Source of the DNA: an uncultured Eubacteriales bacterium | Lineage (GTDB): Bacteria > Bacillota > Clostridia > Christensenellales > Aristaeellaceae | Assembly: GCA_902764875.1 (NCBI GenBank) | Contig: CACWXP010000003.1 | Location: 111,419-175,418 of the forward strand | Reading direction: 5' to 3' | Length of the DNA stretch: 64,000 nucleotides | Part shown: piece by piece, positions 47,128 through 54,524 of the stretch | Layout: each line of letters starts with the position of its first letter | Position numbering within the stretch: position 1 is the first letter of the stretch | The notes under the pieces: generated by a model | What the model was told of the DNA's origin: nothing | The model's input: only the letters and a program-made list of their open reading frames with translations | Database searches by the model: none | Translations under genes and position numbers: made by a program

Positions 47128-47164
47128 ATCTGGATTGTCACGACAGCCTGTTGTTCTAAGTTTT

Positions 47165-47647
47165 TCACTTTATTTCAAGCGTGATACCTGTATCATACTT
47201 GTTTATCTCTTTCGCGATTTCATTATAAATATCAAGCACGGCGTTCTCATTCTCTATATTTTCCTTATAAGCCTCATAGTATTCCGGTCTGACATCATTT
47301 TTGTTAATCCGATGAGTGTTACAGGCTGTAATTTTCTTATCACTAAAAGTAAAATATTCGGCAGGAGCATCAAGCGTTCCGTTGTATAACGAATTTGGAA
47401 TTGAACTTAGTTTGTCAGCATTGCGTACGATGATCTTCGCTATAGATTCGGCCAGTTCAGGCAATGTCGCCAGGGTTTTCTTTTCAATCGGCTTATCATC
47501 ACCAAAATCATATTCGCATTGTACAACATTGCCGTTTTTATAAACAGCAATTGATGTGCCCCCTGGCATTCCTTTGCACCCAAAGCCAACGCCGCCATAC
47601 TTATACCGAAACACAATACTCATATCAGGCCGGATCATTTCTTTCAT
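47165..47647 (-). CDS. Unknown 160-residue protein
   Basis: Start at ATG 47647 with GAGGAAAGGA upstream. MKEMIRPDMSIVFRYKYGGVGFG begins a beta-rich N-terminus (SIAVYKNGNVVQCEYDFGDDKP), followed by a helical C-terminal half (ELAESIAKIIVRNADKLSS, YEAYKENIENENAVLDIYNEIAKEINKYDTG). No recognised domain. It follows the broken zinc-ribbon gene on the same strand and may form an operon with it; small proteins like these are often immunity or signalling partners, but that is a guess. Confidence 0.65.
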   Translation of the reverse strand: MKEMIRPDMSIVFRYKYGGVGFGCKGMPGGTSIAVYKNGNVVQCEYDFGDDKPIEKKTLATLPELAESIAKIIVRNADKLSSIPNSLYNGTLDAPAEYFTFSDKKITACNTHRINKNDVRPEYYEAYKENIENENAVLDIYNEIAKEINKYDTGITLEIK

Positions 47648-47670
47648 TCCTTTCCTCTTCTTTCCTGTTG

Positions 47671-48190
47671 TCAGTCCCATAAGCCTGTTTTCATCACCTG
47701 AAGGCATTCTCCGCATTTCGGGCATGTGAAACTTGTTTGTTTCCTACGCTTTTTCTCTCCAAAGCCGAAGTCCTGCAATTCATTCTCTTCAATGGGTTTC
47801 ATCAGTTTTCCGCACTTTTTGCACAGATTTCCATATCCATAGAATCGGTATCCTTCTTCTTCAATTGCCATGGAACCACATATTTTTCTTCTTCATCCGA
47901 AAAACTGCTGACCATCTTGCGTGTTCTTTCTCGGAAGCATCCGAAACACGGGTATACATGGACAGATTCAGCCAGATGATGAGCGAGCCGCAGTCAACGC
48001 ACTGAAGAAATGTATTTTCGGTATTCAGTACACCGTCCGGATACTCTTCCAGAAACTCTTTGATGTTTTTTCCGAGTACTCCTGCCCTGGCTGCTTTCAT
48101 TGTCTCCTTATATACTCTTGGAAATGAGAAGCCGACGCCAATGTTTCCTTCGATTTCATACCCGCATTTTTCGCATGTAAGCATATACAT
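47671..48190 (-). pseudogene. Zinc-ribbon protein broken by two homopolymer frameshifts
   Basis: Two short frames appear to be one gene. The first (from ATG 48190, reading MYMLTCEKCGYEIEGNIGVG, with LQCVDCGS) ends at 47861. The second, from 47871 to 47671, carries YGNLCKKCGKLM and TCPKCGECLQVMKTGLWD. Between them the third frame reads FSDEEEKYVVP. One extra T in the T5 run of GCAGTTTTTCGG and one extra base at CCATGGCA would restore a continuous ~170-codon reading frame with three CxxC pairs. Either real decay or sequencing error. The ending resembles that of the protein at 53693. Confidence 0.55.
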
Positions 48191-49959
48191 CGTGCCCATT
48201 TATACATCCACCACTCTTTCTTTGTTTCTTTCCGACAGAAAATCACAGGATGTCTGTCCGTAAGCGCTTCATCCAGACACGGTATCCATACTTTTGTAAA
48301 GTAAAACGCTTGCACACTACAAACTGTGCAGGCGTTTTTGAGTGGTTTTGTCATATGCCTCCAGGGAGTCAACTTCTCCAGTTCTTCATCCGTCATGCCG
48401 GCATGCGGTCGCTTCTCAAGGAGGAAGGTCAGATATTTTTCTACGTTCATGCCGTGTGCTTTAGCCATCTCCACCATGGTGTATACAACCGCACTTGCGT
48501 GAGCTCCGCCGGGTGTATCACAGAAAAGCCAATTCTTTCTGCCTACAGTAAACGGACGGATGCTGTTCTCGCTTGGATTGTTGGAAAAGCTGCAGCGGCC
48601 ATCCTGCAAATAGGTCTCTGCATATGGCCTTTGGTTCCGGGCATAGGTGACAGCCTTTTCCAGCCGGCTGCCCTTGGTTGGATGCTGCTTATCCAGCCAG
48701 TTCCAGAAGGCTTCCAGAATCTTCGGTGCCTTTTTGTTCCGGAATTCATGCCGCTTTTCAAAAGTCAACTTGTTGTCCCGGCAATATCGCTCAATCGCAA
48801 ACAGTTTGTCACAATACTGGACGCCCTGCACCGCCGGATCTGACAGATCATCCTTTTTCCCTGCAGGAATTGCATCACAAAACTTCCGACGGATATGCGC
48901 CCAACAGGCCTCACGCACGATATCCGGCAGATTATTGTAACCCTGGTAACCATCAGTCATCAGGTAGCCTTTGAATCCCTTCAGGAATTCGGCTGCATTG
49001 AATTTTGCCCGGGTTTCCGTATATCGGTAGAGGATCAGCGGCGGCAACCCGTCCTCTCCGCTCCGGAAGAGCCACATGAATGAATCCGTTTCCGGATTCC
49101 GATTCGGTTCCTTAAGAACCTGTACTCTCGTTTCGTCTGCCATAGCGAACTCCCGGCCAAGGAGAAGCCGGTGGAAGTATTCGTATATGGGAACGAAGTA
49201 TTCATCCGAACAGATCTTAATCCATCGTCCCAGGGTTCCCCGACTCAACAGGGCTCCCATCTGCTACCAGTCCTTTTCCTGCCGATACAGCGGAACTGCA
49301 TTGGCAAACTTCTGGTACATTGAATGAACCACAACCGATTTGGATGCATAGCTGTGTGGAATCAGTGCGTCCGGTGCTTTGGCCACCTTAATGCTCGCTT
49401 TTTCACCGTTCTCCTTGCATTCCGGGCATCCATATACCAGGGCAATCGTCCGTCTTACCTCCAGCTTTGCCGGTGTAAAGATCAGCTCCTCCCGAACTGT
49501 CCGTTTCCCAATGACTTCCATCTGTGAGCCGCAAACATCACAAATTTGCTCATCAGACGGAAGGTCAATTATTTCCTCCGTCACCGGACACCCCTTAAAC
49601 ATTTCTTTCCGTGGCGTGCGGGGGTTCCGTTTCTTCTCTTCTTGCGTAGGAATCAGTTCAGGATCTGCTTCATAAGAGAATTCTTCTTCCTGCTGCTTGT
49701 CTGCTTCCAGTTCGACCTCATTAAAGAAATCCAGCTGACCTTCCGACTGAACCATATGCTTCTCGCTGGAGCGGCCAAAGAGCCGTTTGTTCATGGTTTC
49801 AATCTGTTCCTTCGCCAGACGCTCCCGCTCCTGACTTTCGGCCAGTGCTTTCCGGAGGTCATCAATCGTGGCCTGGAGGCTTTCAATCGTAGCCCGCAAT
49901 CCCTTAATGGTATCCAGCAGTTCTCTTTGAAGCAGTGAATTCGCTGAACTACGCGCCAT
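48097..49959 (-). pseudogene. tnpC: IS66-family transposase TnpC, interrupted by an amber codon
   Basis: From ATG 49959 the frame gives 231 residues: coiled-coil leader, zinc-binding ICDVCGSQM and YGCPECKENG, and SYASKSVVVHSMYQKFANAVPLYRQ. A TAG at 49264-49266 follows EKDW, then the same frame continues QMGALLSRGTLGRWI with the DDE core: MADETRVQ, MTDGYQGYNNL, CWAHIRRKF, SNNPSENSIRPF. IS66 TnpC is normally one ~520-residue protein. Past the usual end the frame also runs through the terminal inverted repeat and 54 codons into flanking DNA before stopping at 48097. Confidence 0.88.
48303..48338. terminator. Terminator hairpin at the IS66 end
   Basis: Arms AAAACGCTTGCACA and TGTGCAGGCGTTTT form a 14-bp stem (one G-U pair) with an 8-base loop just inside the inverted repeat; A/T-rich arm ends let it act in both directions. 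Confidence 0.6.
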
Positions 49960-50102
49960 TCTGAAAAGCCTCCTTCCCCTTGAATTTCCTCATATATATA
50001 TTCGACACGGGGTAAATGAAATCCTTTTGGAAAACAGGCTTTTTCAAAGAAATTTTCTAAAAAATGTAAGGATTTTCAAGGCTTTGGAGCTCTTCCGGAG
50101 GA

Positions 50103-50450
50103 TCAGGCAAACCTGGCTCGAATCGCTTTTGGCTGCTCAATATCCAACCCCGACATCAGCCAGTCAAACTCCTGCCAGGTCAGGCTCCTGGCTTCGGAAC
50201 TGTTCCTGGGCCAACGGTATCTGCCTTCAACCGCGAGTCTCTTGTAGATCAGGACGAAACCATCTCCCTCCCAAAGCAGTGCCTTGATCCGATCACACCT
50301 TCTTCCGCAGAACAGAAACAGGGAATTCTCTCGCGGATCACGCTTCACGACTTCCTCAACAACTGCACATAAGCCGTCTATTGACTTCCGCATGTCGGTA
50401 TACCCGCAGACCATATAGATGTTCTCTACCCCAGTTATATCGCCTATCAT
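50103..50450 (-). CDS. tnpB: IS66 accessory protein TnpB
   Basis: 115 residues. The full Orf2 pattern is present: VENIYMVCGYTDMRKSIDGL, ENSLFLFCGRRCDRIKALLWEGDGFVLIYKRL, and a basic C-terminus. It is intact and normal length. Its ATG overlaps the tnpA stop by four bases. TnpB is required with TnpA and TnpC for transposition in this family. Confidence 0.95.
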   Translation of the reverse strand: MIGDITGVENIYMVCGYTDMRKSIDGLCAVVEEVVKRDPRENSLFLFCGRRCDRIKALLWEGDGFVLIYKRLAVEGRYRWPRNSSEARSLTWQEFDWLMSGLDIEQPKAIRARFA

Positions 50451-50884
50451 TCCAAAGCACCTCCTATCGCCCGGAGGGCTTCAGTCAGCAATCTTGGATT
50501 GGCCAGGTTTGTCACCTTGATAGTGATCCCACCTATGGAAATCTCCATAACGGCTTTGTTTTGACAGATAAACTTGGCTTCTGAATCGATTGCTGTTGAA
50601 GGTGTTGGCAAAGCGACCTGCTGCTGTAACAGATTTGTATTTGTCGGCTGATTGACCTCAACCTTGACAATGTCTGGAACATATGGATCCCGGACAACCC
50701 TTTGAGGAACTGATGCCGCTTTTTCAAGCAGCCCTCTTGCCTGCAATCTCTCGATCCAGGTGTAATAGGTATCTGGCCGGATGCCTTCTCTCCGACACCA
50801 TTCTGCATTCGTCAAACCGCTGGCTCGGCATTCAGCTATAAGCTGCAACTGTTCTTCTATACTTCGACGATGTGCTCTTGCCAT
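50447..50884 (-). CDS. tnpA: IS66 protein TnpA
   Basis: 145 residues from ATG 50884 (AAAGGGGG upstream). The N-terminus is a helix-turn-helix (IEEQLQLIAECRASGLTNAEWCRREGIRPDTYYTWIERLQ), and the C-terminus carries IEISIGGITIKVTN-like strands that mark IS66 TnpA. Intact. First gene of the element. Confidence 0.9.
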   Translation of the reverse strand: MARAHRRSIEEQLQLIAECRASGLTNAEWCRREGIRPDTYYTWIERLQARGLLEKAASVPQRVVRDPYVPDIVKVEVNQPTNTNLLQQQVALPTPSTAIDSEAKFICQNKAVMEISIGGITIKVTNLANPRLLTEALRAIGGALE

Positions 50885-50993
50885 GATCAGAACCCCCTTT
50901 GAGTAGTATTTTGCTTGCATTATACATTCTACTCATTCGGAGGTTCATTACTAACCGTGGTTATCTGTAGCGCTTACGTCTGTCCTTCTCTGT

Positions 50994-51071
50994 TCATCTC
51001 AACAGGAACATATACAGGATAATCGCTGCAACCAGGATGAGAATCGAAATTTCTCCGTATCCGGAGGTCAT
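50994..51071 (-). CDS. 25-residue single-span membrane peptide
   Basis: ATG 51071 is preceded by AAGGGG at good spacing. The peptide reads MTSGYGEISILILVAAII and ends LYMFLLR: one hydrophobic helix with a basic end. Size and form resemble type I toxin peptides or small membrane regulators. The IS66 target duplication begins eight bases after its stop. No antisense RNA promoter was identified, so a toxin role is only a possibility. Confidence 0.45.
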   Translation of the reverse strand: MTSGYGEISILILVAAIILYMFLLR

Positions 51072-51136
51072 AGAGCCCCTTTTCTCTTTTTCCCTGCAGA
51101 GGCTTCCGAGCTTTTCCCCGCTAAACTGACAGTATG

Positions 51137-51817
51137 CTATTCCCCCTCTGCACACAGCAAACTTACTTGAACAACTTCATCAAGCTCAAGAAGCAACTCC
51201 TTTTCGCCAACATTCCATGTATCATGATTCAGGTTCATGACATTCCTGATAGACAGAACAATTTTGTCGTCATCAACAAAGATGCGAAAGAACTCTGCCT
51301 CCAGTTTCTCGTTTCCCTTCAGCGCAAACAGATACCTGAATCCAGACTGCAAAAAGTCTCCCAATCGGGCTGTCTTTTCCATCATGCTTTCATCCTGAAA
51401 TGATACATGATCTTCTGCCCGATCATACAGATGGTTTTCAGCGATGGTGATCAGTTGCTTCTCCAGTATTTCAGCGATGTCTGCAAACGTAGTATTTCTA
51501 TCCATTGCTGGTTTCTGAAAGTGTTGCATCAGTTGCCCATCAGGGGCATACATTCTGAATTCCCATTCAGTTCCATCCAAATTGTGTTCAATTAGATTAC
51601 TCCGGGCAGAATATATCAAGTTGATTATTCTTCTATAATCGCTTTCGGAAAGGTACCCGGACAGATGCCTTTTGAGGTACATCTTTGTTTCCGGATAATA
51701 TGCTATTTCAAGAAGCCATTTCCTGTCATTCTGAATCACCCATTTCCTCGTGCACCAATCCCCATAGACCACCATTCCACGATTGGATTCGATCGCACGC
51801 ATGATAGCTCTGCTCAT
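51137..51817 (-). CDS. Unknown 226-residue protein
   Basis: Start at ATG 51817 (MSRAIMRAIESNRGMVVYGD). No signal peptide or membrane segment. It is rich in aromatic and acidic residues; a helical middle (DYRRIINLIYSARSNLIEH; FADIAEILEKQLITIAENHL) and beta-strand ends (EFRMYAPDGQLMQHF; IVLSIRNVMNLNHDTW) suggest a two-part fold. No family recognised. It is one of several consecutive small unknown genes on this strand (51.1-54.3 kb), a pattern seen with immunity genes or ICE cargo. Confidence 0.65.
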   Translation of the reverse strand: MSRAIMRAIESNRGMVVYGDWCTRKWVIQNDRKWLLEIAYYPETKMYLKRHLSGYLSESDYRRIINLIYSARSNLIEHNLDGTEWEFRMYAPDGQLMQHFQKPAMDRNTTFADIAEILEKQLITIAENHLYDRAEDHVSFQDESMMEKTARLGDFLQSGFRYLFALKGNEKLEAEFFRIFVDDDKIVLSIRNVMNLNHDTWNVGEKELLLELDEVVQVSLLCAEGE

Positions 51818-51843
51818 TTTCTTACTCCCGCGCATGTCTTCTG

Positions 51844-52350
51844 TTATACTCTACCCGCCTCACTAATCATCTGTTCCAACAGTTTTTTCTTGCCCACATC
51901 CAGGCCGGAATATACTTCCCGAATTTTCTTTTTCAGTTCTTCCGGATCATAGGGCTTGGGTTCGTCTCCTTCCGTCCAGAAAAAATCATGGTTGTTGCCC
52001 CTGAAATGCCGGAACGGGTATTGCTCCAGTTCCATAGACCCCCAAAGGATATTCAGCAGGTCAGCTTCTTCCGCGCTGGTAACAGGAATCCAATCCTTGT
52101 AATAACCGTCCGGCCCGTCATACATGTCGTTGTACATCGAGTGCTGACGGAGAATCAGTGCTCCGCATTCCCTGCATCGCACGAGACGCCTGCCGCCCTC
52201 GTCCCAGTTGTAATTGTCATGGAGTACCGTTTTGTCTGGCAAAGCAGTGTATTCTCCGTAGTCCTTGACCAGTTCCCATTCACTCTGTTCATATACTTTC
52301 TGTGCGTCGCTGATGTCATAGATATGGCACGGAAAACGAATCTCTTTCAT
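51844..52350 (-). CDS. Unknown 168-residue protein with a CxxC motif
   Basis: ATG 52350 is set by GGAGGCAGGACC. MKEIRFPCHIYDISDAQKVY opens it; VRCRECGALILRQHSMYNDM carries one Cys pair that could bind metal only with a partner. The C-terminus is Glu/Lys-rich (DPEELKKKIREVYSGLDVGKKK). No family recognised. Neighbouring small proteins share the CxxCG(x)LI pattern (QCVDCGSLI at 48 kb), hinting at a common type of protein. Confidence 0.7.
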   Translation of the reverse strand: MKEIRFPCHIYDISDAQKVYEQSEWELVKDYGEYTALPDKTVLHDNYNWDEGGRRLVRCRECGALILRQHSMYNDMYDGPDGYYKDWIPVTSAEEADLLNILWGSMELEQYPFRHFRGNNHDFFWTEGDEPKPYDPEELKKKIREVYSGLDVGKKKLLEQMISEAGRV

Positions 52351-52375
52351 GGTCCTGCCTCCTTCCGTTTTCGTT

Positions 52376-52984
52376 TTATTCCAGTAAGTTTCCATCCCCG
52401 TCATATTCCCCGCTGAACAGTCCGGCACAGAGGCTGACATATTCCTTATAGGCCTCGGTCTTGCTGATCGTTTCATCGCTGCCAAAGATATTGGCCAACT
52501 GTCCGTAATACATCCCGATCATCACAGGATTTTTCTCATTGAACCGCTCCCACAGTTTCTCCTCGATCACCATGTAATCCCGGCACATGGCCCGGACATT
52601 GGCCAGCTTGTCCCCCAGGGCGATCATCCGAATCTCGGTGCTTGCTTTCAACAGATGCCGGATCGTTTCCTGCTTCCGAATGCCCCAGGTGTCTTCCGCC
52701 GGCTGGTCCTCCCGCTTGTTTTCGCTTTCCGCTGCAACCAGGTCCGCCACGCGATCCCCGAAGTTTTTGATCAGCTCTTCCTTCGTGGTGTCCGTATCCT
52801 CCAGGGTGTCATGCAAAACCGCCGCTGCACGAATTTCCTCGTCTTCCGTCATCCGGCAGACAATCTCCATGGCTTCAACCACATGTACCATATAGGGAAA
52901 TGTGGTTCCTTTCCTGCGCTGTCCCGCGTGTTTCTCCGCCGCAAACGCAATTGCACGGTCCAGAAGCGTCTTTTCAGCTGCCAT
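52376..52984 (-). CDS. HD-domain protein, small alarmone hydrolase (MESH1/SpoT-like)
   Basis: 202 residues from ATG 52984. The order of motifs is that of the RelA/SpoT hydrolase domain: AIAFAAEKHAGQRRKGTTFPYMVHVVE, then VLHDTLEDTDTT (HDxxED, ~57) and LGDKLANVRAM (~120). No synthetase domain is present, so it would be a stand-alone (p)ppGpp or related nucleotide hydrolase. Such enzymes occur both in housekeeping and in mobile elements or phages, where they counter alarmone-based defence. Coupled closely with the gene at 53010. Confidence 0.82.
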   Translation of the reverse strand: MAAEKTLLDRAIAFAAEKHAGQRRKGTTFPYMVHVVEAMEIVCRMTEDEEIRAAAVLHDTLEDTDTTKEELIKNFGDRVADLVAAESENKREDQPAEDTWGIRKQETIRHLLKASTEIRMIALGDKLANVRAMCRDYMVIEEKLWERFNEKNPVMIGMYYGQLANIFGSDETISKTEAYKEYVSLCAGLFSGEYDGDGNLLE

Positions 52985-53009
52985 TTCACATGCCTCCTTT
53001 ACTTTTCGG

Positions 53010-53342
53010 TCAGTACAGTTCCACGTCAATAATCCCGTATACCTTTCCGTCTTCCATCTCGTCGATGGCCGACTGCGGGATTGCCCAATCATTTTCACCA
53101 TTTTCCTTATTACATGCCATTGCCTGTTCCTTTGTCACCTTATAAGCCCAACCGCCCCAATCCACCTGGATCTTGTCCGAGAAGCATTTCGCCGCCGCAG
53201 TCCAGTTCAGCCGGTACATAATCTCCCAGCTGCTGGAAAGGACATCAAATACATCCGGTTCCTTCTGATCTGGACTGACGGTATGCGGTGCCCAGTTCTT
53301 GCGGTAGGATTCAGAAATCTCACCGAGATAGCATGCCCACAT
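53010..53342 (-). CDS. Unknown 110-residue protein
   Basis: ATG 53342 with GAAGGAGGGATT upstream. MWACYLGEISESYRKNW begins it; DKIQVDWGGWAYKVTKEQAMACNKENGE and AIDEMEDGKVYGIIDVELY close it. The last segment is beta-strand rich. No known domain. It ends 25 bases before the HD hydrolase gene, so the two are probably co-transcribed. Confidence 0.65.
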   Translation of the reverse strand: MWACYLGEISESYRKNWAPHTVSPDQKEPDVFDVLSSSWEIMYRLNWTAAAKCFSDKIQVDWGGWAYKVTKEQAMACNKENGENDWAIPQSAIDEMEDGKVYGIIDVELY

Positions 53343-53411
53343 CACAATCCCTCCTTCGCTCATCTCCGCGGCCCCTCGCCGCATCTTCATCATATCAGGC
53401 AAGAACTCACA

Positions 53412-53555
53412 TTAAGCCAGGTGCTGAATCTCAAGCGAATCCATCGTCAAAAGCAACTTTTCCCGCTCTTCGCGGTCCGGATACTTCTCCTGGAATTCGA
53501 ACACATCCTTGAAAGCAAAACCAATCTTTTCAAAATCATGCATGCGTTTCTCCAT
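53412..53555 (-). CDS. Small 47-residue protein
   Basis: ATG 53555 follows AAAAGGAGG at 12 bases. MEKRMHDFEKIGFAFKDVFE starts a wholly helical, charged peptide ending MDSLEIQHLA. An extended -10 TGCTATGAT lies at 53609-53617 on the minus strand, so this could be the first gene of the small-gene operon running to 51.1 kb. No family recognised. Confidence 0.55.
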   Translation of the reverse strand: MEKRMHDFEKIGFAFKDVFEFQEKYPDREEREKLLLTMDSLEIQHLA

Positions 53556-53692
53556 CGTTCCCGGCCTCCTTTTCTGTTAGCCAAGGTCTCTCTCAACCTT
53601 GCAATCACATCATAGCACATCGGTATGACAAAAAAGTCGTTCTGCAAGCGACAATTCACTGTTTTGTCCGGTACCCCGTTTTACAAAGATCA

Positions 53693-54263
53693 CTAATCCC
53701 ACATTATCCTGCCTGTATTCCACAGCGGTTTCCCGCAGCGAGGACATTTAATACGAGTTTTCCGTAGGCCGCATAAGAATTCTCCAGGCTCCTTCTCTAA
53801 ATCTTTCTCATATATTTTTATCATTTTTGCGCCGTAAATCTTGCATTTATGCTCAAAATAGCTTATCAGCTCATAATTGTCCAGCTCCCATGGTGCTACA
53901 TAATAGGCACCCCCGAAAGGAAAGGCAACCGACCACCTTATACGTTCCTGAGGAACCGTAACAAGCTTCAAGGATTTCATCCAATTCTCTCTCGGCCTCA
54001 ATAATGGCACCTTCGGCGTTTTCAATCGTTTCCTTATAAGATTCGATGTCCCTGGTGATTTTTTTGATCCGTTCTTTCATTGCGCGGTCTTCATCCTCCG
54101 GTTCCAGAACAAACGTATGCAGATCGTCATGCCAGACAAGCTTCAGATGCTCCTTCATCATTTTGCGAATCAGCTGCTGCTTTTCTTTTTCAGATTTGCT
54201 CACGAGCCAGTTGAGCTTTTCGAAGTCCAGTACCGATTCGTTCTTTTCGTTTCCCTGTGCCAT
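53693..54263 (-). pseudogene. Coiled-coil plus zinc-ribbon protein, probably frameshifted
   Basis: A frame from ATG 54263 (AAAGGAAGATAGG upstream) gives a coiled coil (KSEKEKQQLIRKMMKEHLKL; ESYKETIENAEGAIIEAERE) and then drifts into low-quality sequence, stopping at 53871. A second frame, open from 54025, holds the plausible continuation VTVPQERIRWSVAFPFGGAYY and ends KCPRCGKPLWNTGRIMWD at 53693. The 110-base overlap and quality switch near 53970 suggest one gene with a frameshift, though two overlapping genes (second ATG 53980) remain possible. Confidence 0.5.
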
Positions 54264-54524
54264 TCCTATCTTCCTTTCGTCTTCCGGTCCGCATCCCTCC
54301 GCCCCCGGATGGGGGCCTCGGTGCGCCTATATCGTAACCGACGGGCAGGGCGGCCACAATCCGGAAAAGGTAGAATAAAAGTAGAGATGTTTACCGCTCG
54401 CTCGTGCCCGGGACGGAGCATAATGATGACGGAACTGAAAATGTCAGCGAAAAGGGACATTTTTGCCGCATTGTGTTTGCTATCATCCGGAAGGGACAGG
54501 AAAACGCGGGAGGGATTGGATCAA

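Larger units (their letters stand above)
48260..50977 (-). mobile_element. IS66-family insertion sequence with 8-bp target duplication
   Basis: 2718 bp. Both ends carry GTAAGCGCT (48260 forward, 50977 reverse complement), the IS66 signature; the inverted repeats agree imperfectly over ~27 bases, including ACGGT. GTCTGTCC stands immediately outside both ends (48252-48259 and 50978-50985), a perfect 8-bp target-site duplication as expected for IS66. It carries tnpA, tnpB and tnpC in the usual order on the minus strand. Confidence 0.95.

Noticed and set aside
46899-47159. Plus-strand 86-codon frame divergent from the XRE regulator
   Set aside because: No ribosome binding site; the minus strand of the same stretch reads as better protein sequence.
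54264-54524. Upstream in-frame extension of the DnaB-like helicase to 54117
   Set aside because: The added residues are antisense to the coiled-coil gene and DnaB homology begins at the ATG with GGGAGGG at 54525.
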